The notes under the pieces were generated by a model, which was given only the letters and a program-made list of their open reading frames with translations, made no database searches and was not told the DNA's origin. 64,000 nucleotides of DNA from Grimontia kaedaensis (GTDB lineage Bacteria > Pseudomonadota > Gammaproteobacteria > Enterobacterales > Vibrionaceae), in contig NZ_CP082275.1 in the NCBI RefSeq assembly GCF_023746615.1, forward strand, positions 1,736,001 to 1,800,000, written 5' to 3'. The translations under genes and the position numbers were made by a program. Below are positions 25,240-35,526 of the stretch, piece after piece. How positions within the stretch are numbered: position 1 is the stretch's first letter; the number at the start of each line of letters is the position of its first letter.

Positions 25240-28200
25240 ATGAAAAAGCATACGAACGTGATCTTCAAACCTGTTTCTCTGGCACAAACGGCGTTGGCTT
25301 ACACGTTATGCGCCACGCTTACGGTTCAACCGGTGTTTGCAAACGTGGTCTCCTCAAGTGCTGAAACACAAGTGACTCAGGCGGGCAACGGTGTCCCTGT
25401 CGTGAACATCGCCAAACCCTCTGACAACGGGCTGTCACATAATCAGTTCCAGCACTACAACGTCACGGAAAAGGGACTCATCCTCAACAACTCAACAAAG
25501 AAAATTGACCAGTCTCAGCTCGGCGGTTTATTGCAAAACAACCCCAACCTCGATGGTGAGGCCGCAAAGAAAATCCTTAACGAAGTCGTGGGCGCGAACG
25601 CAAGCCAACTCAATGGCTATACGGAAGTCTTTGGCCAGTCTGCTGATGTGATTGTGGCGAATCCTTACGGCATCAGCTGTAACGGTTGTGGATTTATCAA
25701 CACCCCTAACGTCACCCTATCAACGGGTACACCGAACATCACCGGGGGCGACCTCACTGGGTTCAATATTGAACAAGGGAATGTCGCGATTATCGGCAAG
25801 GGATTGGATGCTACCAATCAAGATTACTTCTCTATTCTGTCGCGTACTGCCACCTTGCAGGGTGAAGTTAACGCCAAAAACCTTGCCATTGTCACCGGTA
25901 AAAATAAGGTCGAATACGGCACCAATCGCGTGATTGAAACCACAGATGATGACAATGACAAACCTGCTTTGGCGATTGATGCGTCAGCCTTGGGGGGAAT
26001 GTATGCAGGTCGCATCTCTCTGGTGGCGACAGAAAAAGGGGTGGGTGTTAACCTCGCGGAGGTGGCAACAAATGCCGGAGACATAGTTATCAGCGCTGAT
26101 GGAAAGATATCTCTTAGCCGAACCAGTAGTGCCGCCAATACCCAAATTACCAGTCAGAATGAGGTGATGCTTTCCGGTCAGCACCATGCCGCTGGCAACA
26201 CCGCATTTACTGCAACGGGAGGTAAGGTGACCACCTCAGGAGCGTCAGTCTCCTCAGGTAATGACATCACTCTCATCGCAGACAGCGTCTCAGCTCAGGG
26301 CAGTCAATTTTTGGCAGGCATTCAAAGCGATGGCACCTTAGCATCAGCCGGATCAATAAAGGTTCAAGCGGGGAATTCGCAGCTTTCTTCCTCTACTGTA
26401 CAAGCTGTCGAAAGGGTCACGATTGACGCCGATGTCCTCTCTACCGACTCGGAGTCTGACCTTGCCGCCAAGGAGGTCGCTGTAAGAGGGGCCCAAACCC
26501 TGAAGGGCGAAATCACTGCGACAGACTTCCTGATCCTTGAAGGAGATCAGGTGACGATCACCGCTACCGCCTCGCTCAAAGCCAATGCCCTCACCACCGA
26601 AATTCAAGATACCCTGACTGTGGATGGTGAAATTGAGGCCAATCAGGCGAATATTGTCAGCAAAGAGCTAAATATTGGCGACAGCGGTACCTTGTCGGCC
26701 AGTAATAACTTAACCGTCTCTGCATCACAGGCGTTGAACAATGAGGGCCGGATTCTGTCCGGTGCAGGATCCACTGTCGATACAGCGGTCCTGACACAGA
26801 ACGGCGACCTTATTAGCCAAGGGGCGTTAGCCTTGACTGCTGAGCAGGCAAGTCTTACCGGACTTACCCAGTCTGGCGATAAAACCACACTTACATCAGA
26901 AAAGGTTTCTTTGGAGACGGGGAGCACATTGCTGGCGGGCGAACAGCTCACTGTCAACGCGACCACATTGGACAATCACGGGCAGATTGCCGGTGGCAAA
27001 AACGTCAACCTCACCACCACCGAGACACTCACCAATGCTGGTAAGGTAGAAAGCCAGACAAACGTTACACTAAACGTGACGACATTTTTGACTAACAACG
27101 GGGAGATAAAAGCGACCCAAGCTGTCGGGCTGACAGCTGATACGCTGAATGCAAACGGTCATGTCAGTGCCAGTGATATAACAGCAACTGCCAGCGAACT
27201 TACGCTCTCAAACAACGCGAACTGGCACAGCCAATCGAAAACCACCGTGAACGCCACGACAGCCAATCACCTTGGTCAGTTACGCTCTGATGGAAGTCTT
27301 GCTATCACAGCAGACAGTTTGACCAACGAATCAAACATTCATGCCAACGACAGTGCCATCATAACGACGCAAACCTATACCCAGACAAGCGACGGAGAGG
27401 TCAAAGCTGGAGAAGATTTACAGCTCACGGCTTCGGGTGATTTGGTCCTTGGCGGAAAGCTCAATGCCAATAAGGACATTATTCTCTCGGCAGGCACAAG
27501 TAGCGTGAATGGGGCGGTGGGTGCTGGCAGAGATGCCCGTTTAAACGCAGATACGGTTACCTTGAACGGTACCCTGTCAGCCACGGAAGATTTAACGGTC
27601 TCGACCGTCAATGGTAAGACGTTGACTGTCAATCAAAACGGTGTGCTTAGCGCAAATAGCACAACGATCAATTCCGGCACGCTCAACAATCAGGGGCGAA
27701 TATTTGCCTCTTACGCGCTGACTGCCAATGTGAACAGTTTGAGTAACAACGGGGCACTGGTGTCTCTCGGGGATGCCACCCTTACCGCCAATGGCAACGT
27801 CGTCAATACAGGACTGATTTACACAAAAAAAGATCTCGATATCAACGCCAGTGGAAATGTCTCGAATACGGAAGCAGATATTATTGCGGATGGTGACATT
27901 ACGATTTCCGGCCTGAATGGCGATACCAGCTTTGCCAACCGCTTCGATAATCTGTCGGGGTATGTGGAGGCAGGGAATGACCTATCAATTGCTGCTGGGA
28001 CGATAAATAATGCAAGGAAAGTGCTTGTTATTAATCGAACCAGCGCCCCAATTTCACTGAGCCCACATAACAATGCTGATTCGTTTGAACTGCGCTCAGA
28101 TTCGAATTCAGAACACGCGCCACGTATCTCTTCTGAAGATTGCTACTGCTCTGAAAACCATACTTTTTATTACGTTACAGCACATCCCAAAACAATCAAT

Positions 28201-31200
28201 GTTGTTACCGAAGACCAAACAGTGACGATTGAGTCACTCACTGAGACCTCACAATTATTAGCAAACGGGAATTTACAGATTTTTGCTAATCACGTTATTA
28301 ATGATGCGAGTTTAATTCATTCCAACAAGGGAGCGTCTATAGCGGCTAAAGTTGTTGATAACATTGGTTATCAAACAGGTCGATTTAAACAAGAATCTGA
28401 GTATCATTTTGATGGATTTACGACAAAATCGAGTAGCAGCCGTTTTGATTTCTACCGCTATTTTACTTTCAACAGGACGGCTCAGTCTACGGAGCGCACG
28501 AACACCCAAACCTTATACTCCACCATCAGCGCAGGTGGCAACCTGTCGATTTCAGGCAGCAAGAACTTAACCAACAGCGTAGAGAAAAGTAACGCCAACG
28601 CCTACAACGGAAAGAATACAGCCGTTGATAAGTCCGAAGGTGAGCGCTTTGGCGGCGGCTTTGGTGTGACCCCGTCATCGGGTGGTTCCGTCAATCTGCC
28701 TTCTGGCAAGATGGATAGTGTTAGCAGCAACCCGGTCGCATTCCCAGCTTTCACACTTCCGTCTAATCCCAATGGGTTGTTCTTTTACAGTGATGGCCCT
28801 GATAGCCAATACCTGATTGAGACCAATCCCGCGCTGACCAACCTCGACCAGTTCTATGGCTCGGATTACTTCTTTGATAACCTGGGCTTCTCGCTATCCG
28901 CCGACATCAAGGTGCTGGGTGATGCGTATTACGATACCCGTATTATCTCCCAGGCGATTTTCGAACAAACCGGCAAGCGATACCTGACCGCTGATGTCGG
29001 CGGCAACCTTGAGCAAATGAAACAACTGCTCGACAGCGCAGCCATGCAAACTGCCGCGTACAATTTAACCCCAGGTGTTGCGCTGACGGCCAATCAAATT
29101 AACCAGTTGACCCACAGCATGGTGTGGTATGAGCCGGTTGTGGTGAACGGGCGGGAAGTACTGGCGCCCAAGCTGTATCTCGCCAGTGTGAATGAATCCA
29201 GTTTGGCACAAATCGCTTCCGTGTCCGGTGCTACTGTTCGCGTTGAGGCGGGCGATATCAGCAACAGCGGCAGCATCAATGCAGCGTCTAACCTGACGTT
29301 GGTAAGTCATAACGAAATCGCCAATATTGCCGGAGAAATGGTTGGGGGTGGTGATACCACGCTGATAGCGAAAAACGATATCCGCAATATCAGTGGCTCG
29401 ATCGCCGGTGATAACGTCAGCCTTACCAGCGAAAGCGGCGATATCATTAACCAGACCTTTGTGCAGCAGCAATCTGTGCAGAAAGACGGCACAGTGACCA
29501 CAAATTCCCATGCCAGCGACATTGTCACTACCCAGACGGAAGTCGGTGATACGGCCAGCATTCAGGCGAGCGGTAACCTGACCCTGAATGCAGGAAAGTC
29601 CATTAATAACACCGCCGCTGAATTGAAAGCCGGCGAAAATGCCAGCTTGAACGCCGGAGAAAACATAGTGATTGCAGCCCGAGAGCTGCGCACTTATGAC
29701 AGCTTTGATGGCGCTTATAGACAAAGCGCAGACCTTGAGACTTCAACACTTGCCAGCCATGTATCAGCAGGCGGCGATCTGACACTAAATGCCAATAATG
29801 ACATTGACGTGCAGGCGTCCACCCTCGCTGCTGGCGACACACTGGCACTCGCCGCAGGTGATGACATTTCACTTGCAGCGACCCAAAACCGTGATGAAAC
29901 CTCATCGTCCCGATATGGCAAGGTAGACATAGCGAAAGACTTAACCCATCAGGGCGCGGCCTTGAGTGGTAACAATGTCTCTTTAAACGCCGGCGGTAAT
30001 ATCACCTCCACAGCAAGTACTATCGCAGCAGACAACAATGCAGCTTTGAAAGCGGATGGCGACATCGCCCTGCTTGCGGCCAATGACAGTCAATACCGTT
30101 ACTCTCGGGAGGAAACCAAAAAGTCTTTTGGCCGCAAGAAAGTAGAGACTAATGAATCCCTCAAAGAAACCGTGGTCGGTGCGGACATCAGTGCTGGAAA
30201 CAACATCACCATTCAGGCTGGAGATGGCTTAACCACGAGTCTGGATGAAAGCGCGATATCTGTGGTGGGCTCGGCGCTGGACGCGCAAGGTGACGTGACC
30301 TTGGTGGCGGATGGTGATGTGACCATTCAGGCGCAGGAATACCGTGAGTTCTCCCGCCACGAAACCATCAAAAAAGGCTTTGGCGGTCTTTCCTCAAAGC
30401 AATCGGTCGATGCGACTTCCAAACAGGCGCTGGATGCATCAGAGCTGCTAAGTGCCCAGAACATCGTCGTGAAATCCGGCGAGGATTTGCAGGTATTGGC
30501 TAGCGATATCGTGGCAGACGGTGACGTCAATCTGCAAGCATTGGACGAAGTGCTGATTGCCGCAGGTGAAATGGTCACCCAGTCTGAGCAGTGGACCAAA
30601 GAGTCCAGCTTCTTCAGTGGCGGTGATTTATACAGCCAGTCTTTCGACCTTCAGGGTGAGGAGCACACTACGGCCGCACAAAGTCAGGTGCAGTCAGGTG
30701 GTAACCTCACGGTCAACGCGGGTAGCATCAAAGTCGTGGGCTCAGAGCTGGGTGCCGGTGAAAACGCTGCGCTGACGGCAGACACCGGCAATGTGGACAT
30801 TTTGGCGGCCAAAGAAAGCCATACCACTTACGAAGAGCATGAGAAGATCTCTATCAGCGCCGGTGATGTGCTGACAGAGCTCATGGACACCAGCAACTAC
30901 ACCGATTCACTGGAAAGTGGGCAGGCCAAGTTCAAGCTGGCTGAAGCGACCTACGACAAAGTAGACACCCGTACCGACGAAACCACTCATCAGGGCTCAA
31001 GTCTGGTGGCGAACAGTGACGTGGCTATCGATGCAGCCTCTGATATCAACATTGAAGGCTCAACGCTAGTCGCAGATGCAGATGCCAATCAGAACGGTGA
31101 CCTGACGCTGAAAGCAGGTGATAGTGTCCGTATTACCGACGTGACCAACTCCCGCCAAACGCAAACCGAAGAAACCCACGGCAAAGCTGAAGTGAGCGTG

Positions 31201-34200
31201 GTGGTGCAACATCAGGCGGTGGAAGTGGCAAAAGCTGCTCAAGCATTGCAAGAATCCACCAAAGCCTTGAAGCAGGCGAAAAATGACTATCGTCAGTACA
31301 AAAAACAGCTGGATACCCTAAACACGACCCTTTCCAAACTGGAGCAGGAGCTGGCGGCTAATCAGCCCGGCGTCACGCAGGCCGATATTATCGAACTGAA
31401 AGGCCTGATTGCGGATGTGAAAGGCGATGAGGAATGGTATGTCAGCGGCATTGCGCTTGCGACTGCCGACGTAGTTGCGAAAGGGTTAGCTGTTTATCAG
31501 CAAACGGCAGCTGCGGGGCAATCAGCCGCGACCTATGGTTTCAATGCCGGTATTCAGTTAGATATCGAAGGCAGTAAAACCCAGACCGAGTCCCGCCAGA
31601 CCACGTCTCAGGCGTCGCAGTTGGCCGGTAACAACATTACTATTCAGGCTGGGAACGAGAAAGGCAATGAAGCCATCATCAAAGGCAGCCACCTCGCCGC
31701 GACGGACTCGCTCTCTATCGCTGCCAACGAAGTGAATCTGCTCGCTGCGCAGGAAACCAGCCAGTCAAGCAGCAACAATAAAACGGTATCAGGTTCCGTT
31801 CAAGCCACCGCCTATGGTGCGACATCCGGTATATCCGTCAGCCTTAACGGCAGTGAGAGCGAGAGTCAGTCGTCCTCTACCACCCACATTAACAGCATCC
31901 TGACGGCAGACAATATTGCTATCACCTCCACCGGTGATACCACCGTACGTGGTGCCAATGTGGATGCACAGAGCGAGCTTGCCCTGAATGTGGGCGGCGA
32001 CCTCACCGTGGAATCAGTGCAGGACAGACACAGCAGCAACAATAAATCGCGGGGCGTCAGCGCGGGCATTAGCTTAGGTGGCGGCAAAGTAGACAGCAAC
32101 GGCGTCGTCGATGTCGCGGGCAGTGAGGGTAACGTCACGGGTGCCAATGGCGGCTTGAATGCTGGCAGCGGCCGCACTTATCAGACTGACACTGTTCTTA
32201 CCAGCCTCAACGCTGGCGAAACCGCCACCATCAAGGCTGATGGCCACACCCAAATCAATGGCGCGCTGATAGCGACCGTGGATGAAGACGGCAAAGACGC
32301 AGGAAACCTGACGTTAGAAACAGAGACTCTGGGCTTCAGTGACCTGAAAAACACCACCTACGCACAGAACAGCGCCATGGGCATCAGCACCGGTGTGGGG
32401 ATAGGTAAAGAAACAGGTGTAGGCGGGAAAAAGACCGACAACACCGAGGTGGATTCCACCTACAACAGCTCCACCCTGCAATACCAAAACAGCAGTGATT
32501 ACAGTGTCACCAAATCCCTTGCAACAGTGGGTAAAGGGAATGTCAGCGTGGGCGGCGACAGCAACAGTGACAGCCTGACGGCGCTGAACCGCGATGTGGA
32601 GAACACGAAGAAAGACCTGTTCTCCGTCGAGCGCAATGAAGGGAATGTGGATGTCACGGTTGACCATAGGTTGTTGACGGAGAAGGGGCGGAAACAGATT
32701 TTACTTGATCTTAAGCGCACGTCTTTGTTGGGAGAGACGTTGGCTGATGTCATCTCAGAAGATTCGGTAAAACTTGAGAATACGCTTGAGCACATCGACG
32801 TTGTCCAGAAGGAGCTGGATGTAGAACTGCTGCTTGCTGGTAGCAATGGCGGGGAAGCACTGGTCACACTCAACAACCTTGATACCGCAGAAGCGATTGA
32901 TAAACAGTCTGCCCTCAGTGCTTATGCCGCAGCGTATGCCGAAACCTTTGGCATCTCTATTGAATCTGCCACCGTCATTGCTTACAGCAAGTTTGTGAAA
33001 GGTGTGCACATTTCGGGAAGCGAAGGCGCAACCATTGCTCTCAACGACGAAGCGTTAAACAACGCCCGAGATTACATGGAAACGCTGGGCCATGAAGTCA
33101 CCCATGCCTTAATTGACCAAGGGGCTATTAAGCCCCGCGATTCCTATACCGCAGAAGAAGAGTACGCCTCACTCATTGGCGAATATGTAGCTGATAACTA
33201 TGCCTTTGCGCTTGAGCATGGTGGGCTGGGTGAAATCCGTGAAGGGAATGTTAATGCGAATTTGGGGAACGCAACATCCACTCAAATAAAGGCCAACTGG
33301 GACACAATCAAAGATACGCCCATTTCTCAAATCGACTTTGAAACGGTAAGAGAAAGTGGCTACGAAAATTTAGCCCAATTGTTCTCCAACCATCCAAAAG
33401 GTAAAGACACGACGTTTCAAGAAGTCACTCAGTTGGCTGATGACATCGCATACATCATGACGTATGGAGACGGAGCCTTAGCCAACTCAGGAGCAGCACC
33501 TCATGAGAAAATGGATTATGTGATTGAGAAGCTGGAACAAAATGGCGCTGACCCATCTACCATCTCGGTACTCAAAGATTATCAATCGAAAGTGGGTGAT
33601 TTAGTCGTTGGTCCAGACGAAGGACAGAGAGAAGCCCTTAACCGAGCTGTATCAACCTTGACGACCGTCGGCTTGATAGACCTTGTGAGAGATCCTTCTG
33701 ACGACCCTCGTGTGAATCACCTGAAAGAGACATGGGACAATGCGTTTGCGATAGCCGGGGCGGGAGTTGGCGCTCTTGAAGCAAAAGCGATAGGGCAAGG
33801 TTTGGCTGAAGCCCTTCACGGTGTCGGGTATGCGGTTAAAAATCCGGAAGAATTTATTGCTCTCGCAAAGGCGACAGGCGCGGATATTGCGGCACTACCG
33901 AAGAAAGTTGTTGATAGTTTGTATGAGGGGTATCGAGATAGAGCTCAAACGACTTTTAGGAATGATAACCCAATTGATAATTTTGGTTATGTAGATGCTG
34001 AAATTGGTTTGTCTAAGCTTGATAGTGATTCTGCTATTTTAGTTGCACGGCAACAAGATCAGCTGCTGGAGAAAACTGAGTCTCCGTCGTTAAATACTGA
34101 CGTTAAAAAGCTTCTTTCAGATCCAGCGTTTAAAGACAAATTGCTAGATGTTGATTGTGTCGACTGTGATGACATTGCTCGACAGTTGTATAAAGCTGGA

Positions 34201-34422
34201 GGGAAGCAGGGAAAAATTTTAGACCTCACTGTCCCAGGTAAGGACATACAAGTCACTGAGTTTGGAGAAGTGCAGGATTTTGTTGATCATCGGGTGTACT
34301 TTGATGGCATAAATATAATTGACCCAAGGTTTTCTGAAGAGCCAGTTCCATATGATGTGTATATGAGTGATTTGAAAAATTTAAATCCAGAGATAGTAGT
34401 AAAAGACATAACACCAAGGTAA
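25240..34422 (+). CDS. TpsA/CdiA-like giant exoprotein with C-terminal toxin candidate
   Basis: A 3060-residue two-partner exoprotein. After an extended signal peptide comes the TPS secretion domain (about 35-285) with NPYGISCNGCGFINT, the canonical FhaB/CdiA motif. Long hemagglutinin-type beta-helix repeats run to about 2300, broken by a coiled coil near 2000-2070. Residues 2580-2650 contain GHEVTHA (H2618, E2619, H2622) with Glu-rich sequence following, a metallopeptidase-like site. The last 100 residues differ in composition and read VDCVDCDDIARQLY (C2973, C2976), VDHRVYFDG (H3017) and IDPRF (D3028): a Cys-His-Asp order as in papain-fold toxins. A likely immunity gene follows 8 bp later. 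I infer contact-dependent inhibition. No VENN motif is seen. An adhesin role is also possible. Confidence 0.87.
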   Translation: MKKHTNVIFKPVSLAQTALAYTLCATLTVQPVFANVVSSSAETQVTQAGNGVPVVNIAKPSDNGLSHNQFQHYNVTEKGLILNNSTKKIDQSQLGGLLQNNPNLDGEAAKKILNEVVGANASQLNGYTEVFGQSADVIVANPYGISCNGCGFINTPNVTLSTGTPNITGGDLTGFNIEQGNVAIIGKGLDATNQDYFSILSRTATLQGEVNAKNLAIVTGKNKVEYGTNRVIETTDDDNDKPALAIDASALGGMYAGRISLVATEKGVGVNLAEVATNAGDIVISADGKISLSRTSSAANTQITSQNEVMLSGQHHAAGNTAFTATGGKVTTSGASVSSGNDITLIADSVSAQGSQFLAGIQSDGTLASAGSIKVQAGNSQLSSSTVQAVERVTIDADVLSTDSESDLAAKEVAVRGAQTLKGEITATDFLILEGDQVTITATASLKANALTTEIQDTLTVDGEIEANQANIVSKELNIGDSGTLSASNNLTVSASQALNNEGRILSGAGSTVDTAVLTQNGDLISQGALALTAEQASLTGLTQSGDKTTLTSEKVSLETGSTLLAGEQLTVNATTLDNHGQIAGGKNVNLTTTETLTNAGKVESQTNVTLNVTTFLTNNGEIKATQAVGLTADTLNANGHVSASDITATASELTLSNNANWHSQSKTTVNATTANHLGQLRSDGSLAITADSLTNESNIHANDSAIITTQTYTQTSDGEVKAGEDLQLTASGDLVLGGKLNANKDIILSAGTSSVNGAVGAGRDARLNADTVTLNGTLSATEDLTVSTVNGKTLTVNQNGVLSANSTTINSGTLNNQGRIFASYALTANVNSLSNNGALVSLGDATLTANGNVVNTGLIYTKKDLDINASGNVSNTEADIIADGDITISGLNGDTSFANRFDNLSGYVEAGNDLSIAAGTINNARKVLVINRTSAPISLSPHNNADSFELRSDSNSEHAPRISSEDCYCSENHTFYYVTAHPKTINVVTEDQTVTIESLTETSQLLANGNLQIFANHVINDASLIHSNKGASIAAKVVDNIGYQTGRFKQESEYHFDGFTTKSSSSRFDFYRYFTFNRTAQSTERTNTQTLYSTISAGGNLSISGSKNLTNSVEKSNANAYNGKNTAVDKSEGERFGGGFGVTPSSGGSVNLPSGKMDSVSSNPVAFPAFTLPSNPNGLFFYSDGPDSQYLIETNPALTNLDQFYGSDYFFDNLGFSLSADIKVLGDAYYDTRIISQAIFEQTGKRYLTADVGGNLEQMKQLLDSAAMQTAAYNLTPGVALTANQINQLTHSMVWYEPVVVNGREVLAPKLYLASVNESSLAQIASVSGATVRVEAGDISNSGSINAASNLTLVSHNEIANIAGEMVGGGDTTLIAKNDIRNISGSIAGDNVSLTSESGDIINQTFVQQQSVQKDGTVTTNSHASDIVTTQTEVGDTASIQASGNLTLNAGKSINNTAAELKAGENASLNAGENIVIAARELRTYDSFDGAYRQSADLETSTLASHVSAGGDLTLNANNDIDVQASTLAAGDTLALAAGDDISLAATQNRDETSSSRYGKVDIAKDLTHQGAALSGNNVSLNAGGNITSTASTIAADNNAALKADGDIALLAANDSQYRYSREETKKSFGRKKVETNESLKETVVGADISAGNNITIQAGDGLTTSLDESAISVVGSALDAQGDVTLVADGDVTIQAQEYREFSRHETIKKGFGGLSSKQSVDATSKQALDASELLSAQNIVVKSGEDLQVLASDIVADGDVNLQALDEVLIAAGEMVTQSEQWTKESSFFSGGDLYSQSFDLQGEEHTTAAQSQVQSGGNLTVNAGSIKVVGSELGAGENAALTADTGNVDILAAKESHTTYEEHEKISISAGDVLTELMDTSNYTDSLESGQAKFKLAEATYDKVDTRTDETTHQGSSLVANSDVAIDAASDINIEGSTLVADADANQNGDLTLKAGDSVRITDVTNSRQTQTEETHGKAEVSVVVQHQAVEVAKAAQALQESTKALKQAKNDYRQYKKQLDTLNTTLSKLEQELAANQPGVTQADIIELKGLIADVKGDEEWYVSGIALATADVVAKGLAVYQQTAAAGQSAATYGFNAGIQLDIEGSKTQTESRQTTSQASQLAGNNITIQAGNEKGNEAIIKGSHLAATDSLSIAANEVNLLAAQETSQSSSNNKTVSGSVQATAYGATSGISVSLNGSESESQSSSTTHINSILTADNIAITSTGDTTVRGANVDAQSELALNVGGDLTVESVQDRHSSNNKSRGVSAGISLGGGKVDSNGVVDVAGSEGNVTGANGGLNAGSGRTYQTDTVLTSLNAGETATIKADGHTQINGALIATVDEDGKDAGNLTLETETLGFSDLKNTTYAQNSAMGISTGVGIGKETGVGGKKTDNTEVDSTYNSSTLQYQNSSDYSVTKSLATVGKGNVSVGGDSNSDSLTALNRDVENTKKDLFSVERNEGNVDVTVDHRLLTEKGRKQILLDLKRTSLLGETLADVISEDSVKLENTLEHIDVVQKELDVELLLAGSNGGEALVTLNNLDTAEAIDKQSALSAYAAAYAETFGISIESATVIAYSKFVKGVHISGSEGATIALNDEALNNARDYMETLGHEVTHALIDQGAIKPRDSYTAEEEYASLIGEYVADNYAFALEHGGLGEIREGNVNANLGNATSTQIKANWDTIKDTPISQIDFETVRESGYENLAQLFSNHPKGKDTTFQEVTQLADDIAYIMTYGDGALANSGAAPHEKMDYVIEKLEQNGADPSTISVLKDYQSKVGDLVVGPDEGQREALNRAVSTLTTVGLIDLVRDPSDDPRVNHLKETWDNAFAIAGAGVGALEAKAIGQGLAEALHGVGYAVKNPEEFIALAKATGADIAALPKKVVDSLYEGYRDRAQTTFRNDNPIDNFGYVDAEIGLSKLDSDSAILVARQQDQLLEKTESPSLNTDVKKLLSDPAFKDKLLDVDCVDCDDIARQLYKAGGKQGKILDLTVPGKDIQVTEFGEVQDFVDHRVYFDGINIIDPRFSEEPVPYDVYMSDLKNLNPEIVVKDITPR

Positions 34423-34430
34423 AAGTTAAC

Positions 34431-34721
34431 GTGAATTTAGTTATAGAAATAGAAAGCTCCATAAGAAACCTGAACAACAAAGAAGTTATCCCTTCTAGAG
34501 CTTATAGAAGGGATAGTCCTCACTATGAGCTAGTTTGTTATGTGAATCATATAATTGGGTGCTACCTATCAAGTAACTTGAAGCCAATTCCTACACTGAT
34601 TAGCAGGATAGAAGCTTTCTTTGATGATGGAAAGGGGGGCCAATATCTCGAAGTCTATGAGAAAGAGATTAATACTTTTATCGTGCTAATTGAGCAATAC
34701 CTTCAGTCAGAAATGAGTTAG
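34431..34721 (+). CDS. Candidate immunity protein for the CdiA-like toxin
   Basis: A 96-residue acidic cytoplasmic protein from a GTG start, 8 bp after the exoprotein stop. It reads MNLVIEIESSIRNLNNKEV, then a helix-rich body (YELVCYVNHIIGCYLSSN, TLISRIEAFFDDG) and ends FIVLIEQYLQSEMS. It is more AT-rich than the body of the exoprotein gene, matching the toxin end, as expected for a toxin-immunity module exchanged by recombination. I do not recognise a named immunity family. The role rests on position, size and composition only. Confidence 0.6.
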   Translation: MNLVIEIESSIRNLNNKEVIPSRAYRRDSPHYELVCYVNHIIGCYLSSNLKPIPTLISRIEAFFDDGKGGQYLEVYEKEINTFIVLIEQYLQSEMS

Positions 34722-34911
34722 TTGACTGGACAGGTCAAATGCTTACTGCAGGAACTAACAGGGACACACACTCTAAGCAACCAAAGACCCGTGTCCCATC
34801 AACGTGGTGAACACGATACTCAGTCGCAAGTGTTCGGAAATCTTACCTAAGTTCTCAGTCTGGGTGATGCTTTTTACGATTTACCTAGATTACAGACGAC
34901 ACAGTCTCATT
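34722..34911. other. Intergenic region after the CDI-like locus
   Basis: About 190 bp with no supported gene. A short frame near 34804 lacks a ribosome site and coding character. This is where orphan toxin/immunity fragments often lie, but I cannot demonstrate one. Confidence 0.35.
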
Positions 34912-35268
34912 TTAGGTTCGGTGCAAAGCCTCAACATTAAGCTTCACTTGAGCAGGGGTAATGTCAAAGCCTTTTGCAGTCTTACCAGACCAATTCACTC
35001 CGACCAATAGACCATCACGAGATAGGCCAGGAATCCACGTTTCACAGAAGACCTCCCATTCGATTGCAACAGGTTCAAAGCCATAATATGCCGGTACATT
35101 ATTTACAATGGATAGCGCCCTAGACTGAGAAGACCAAAACGGCATTGCTCGCGAGCCTCCACTACCTCGCGGAGCAGGAAAGCCACCAGTATCTTCTATA
35201 CTCCAAACGACACCTGAGGCTGCAACCTCACGGTAAAAAGCTGCTGCATGTACTGATGAAATACTCAT
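34912..35268 (-). CDS. DUF2750-domain protein
   Basis: A 118-residue cytoplasmic protein of the DUF2750 family. The family signature runs through the whole protein: AAAFYREVAASGVVWSI at the N-terminus, then GGFPAP, AMPFWSSQSRA, the segment VPAYYGFEPVAIEWEVF and the end GLLVGVNWSGKTAKGFD. The function is unknown; the family is common in polymorphic toxin neighbourhoods and mobile cassettes. The ATG at 35268 follows AGGAG at proper spacing; a longer frame would add 15 residues. Its place beside the CDI-like locus is suggestive but it is on the opposite strand. Confidence 0.8.
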   Translation of the reverse strand: MSISSVHAAAFYREVAASGVVWSIEDTGGFPAPRGSGGSRAMPFWSSQSRALSIVNNVPAYYGFEPVAIEWEVFCETWIPGLSRDGLLVGVNWSGKTAKGFDITPAQVKLNVEALHRT

Positions 35269-35526
35269 GACACTCCTAATGCTTGAATAACGGGCGCTTA
35301 TCAATCTGCCCAAAACTGCTTTGATCGCTTGTATTCACAAAACTTTGATAAGTGGCTAAGTAGCAGCCCCTGCCGATGGTCACTAATGTCTCAGTGACCC
35401 GATGAATCTAACATATATTGCTTAAATCGACGCTTGAACCCGATCGCATGGAGTCAACTGCGAAGGTTTTGTTCAAAGAAAGGAAGTGGGGAAGAGGGGA
35501 TTGGCTGCGAGGGGCAGCCAAATATA
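35269..35526. other. Intergenic region with hairpins, no gene
   Basis: About 260 bp. CTTATCAA (about 35292) and TTGATAAG (about 35345) face each other across 45 bases. A second hairpin TTGGCTGC/GCAGCCAA at 35501-35521 follows the next gene's stop on the minus strand but lacks a T run. No coding frame. Confidence 0.4.

Noticed and set aside
29065..29724. 219-residue antisense frame inside the exoprotein gene
   Set aside because: It lies fully inside a clear repetitive TpsA gene on the other strand; the long frame is a codon-bias artefact.
25240..34422. Possible CRISPR-like repeats in the exoprotein gene
   Set aside because: The repeats are degenerate and in frame (hemagglutinin repeats), with no constant direct repeat and spacer structure.
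34804..35010. 68-residue frame after the immunity candidate
   Set aside because: No ribosome site, overlaps the 3' end of the DUF2750 gene on the other strand, and no recognisable sequence.
35287..35360. attC-like (integron) site near CTTATCAA/TTGATAAG
   Set aside because: The GTTRRRY/RYYYAAC core pairs do not line up and no cassette array or integrase is present.
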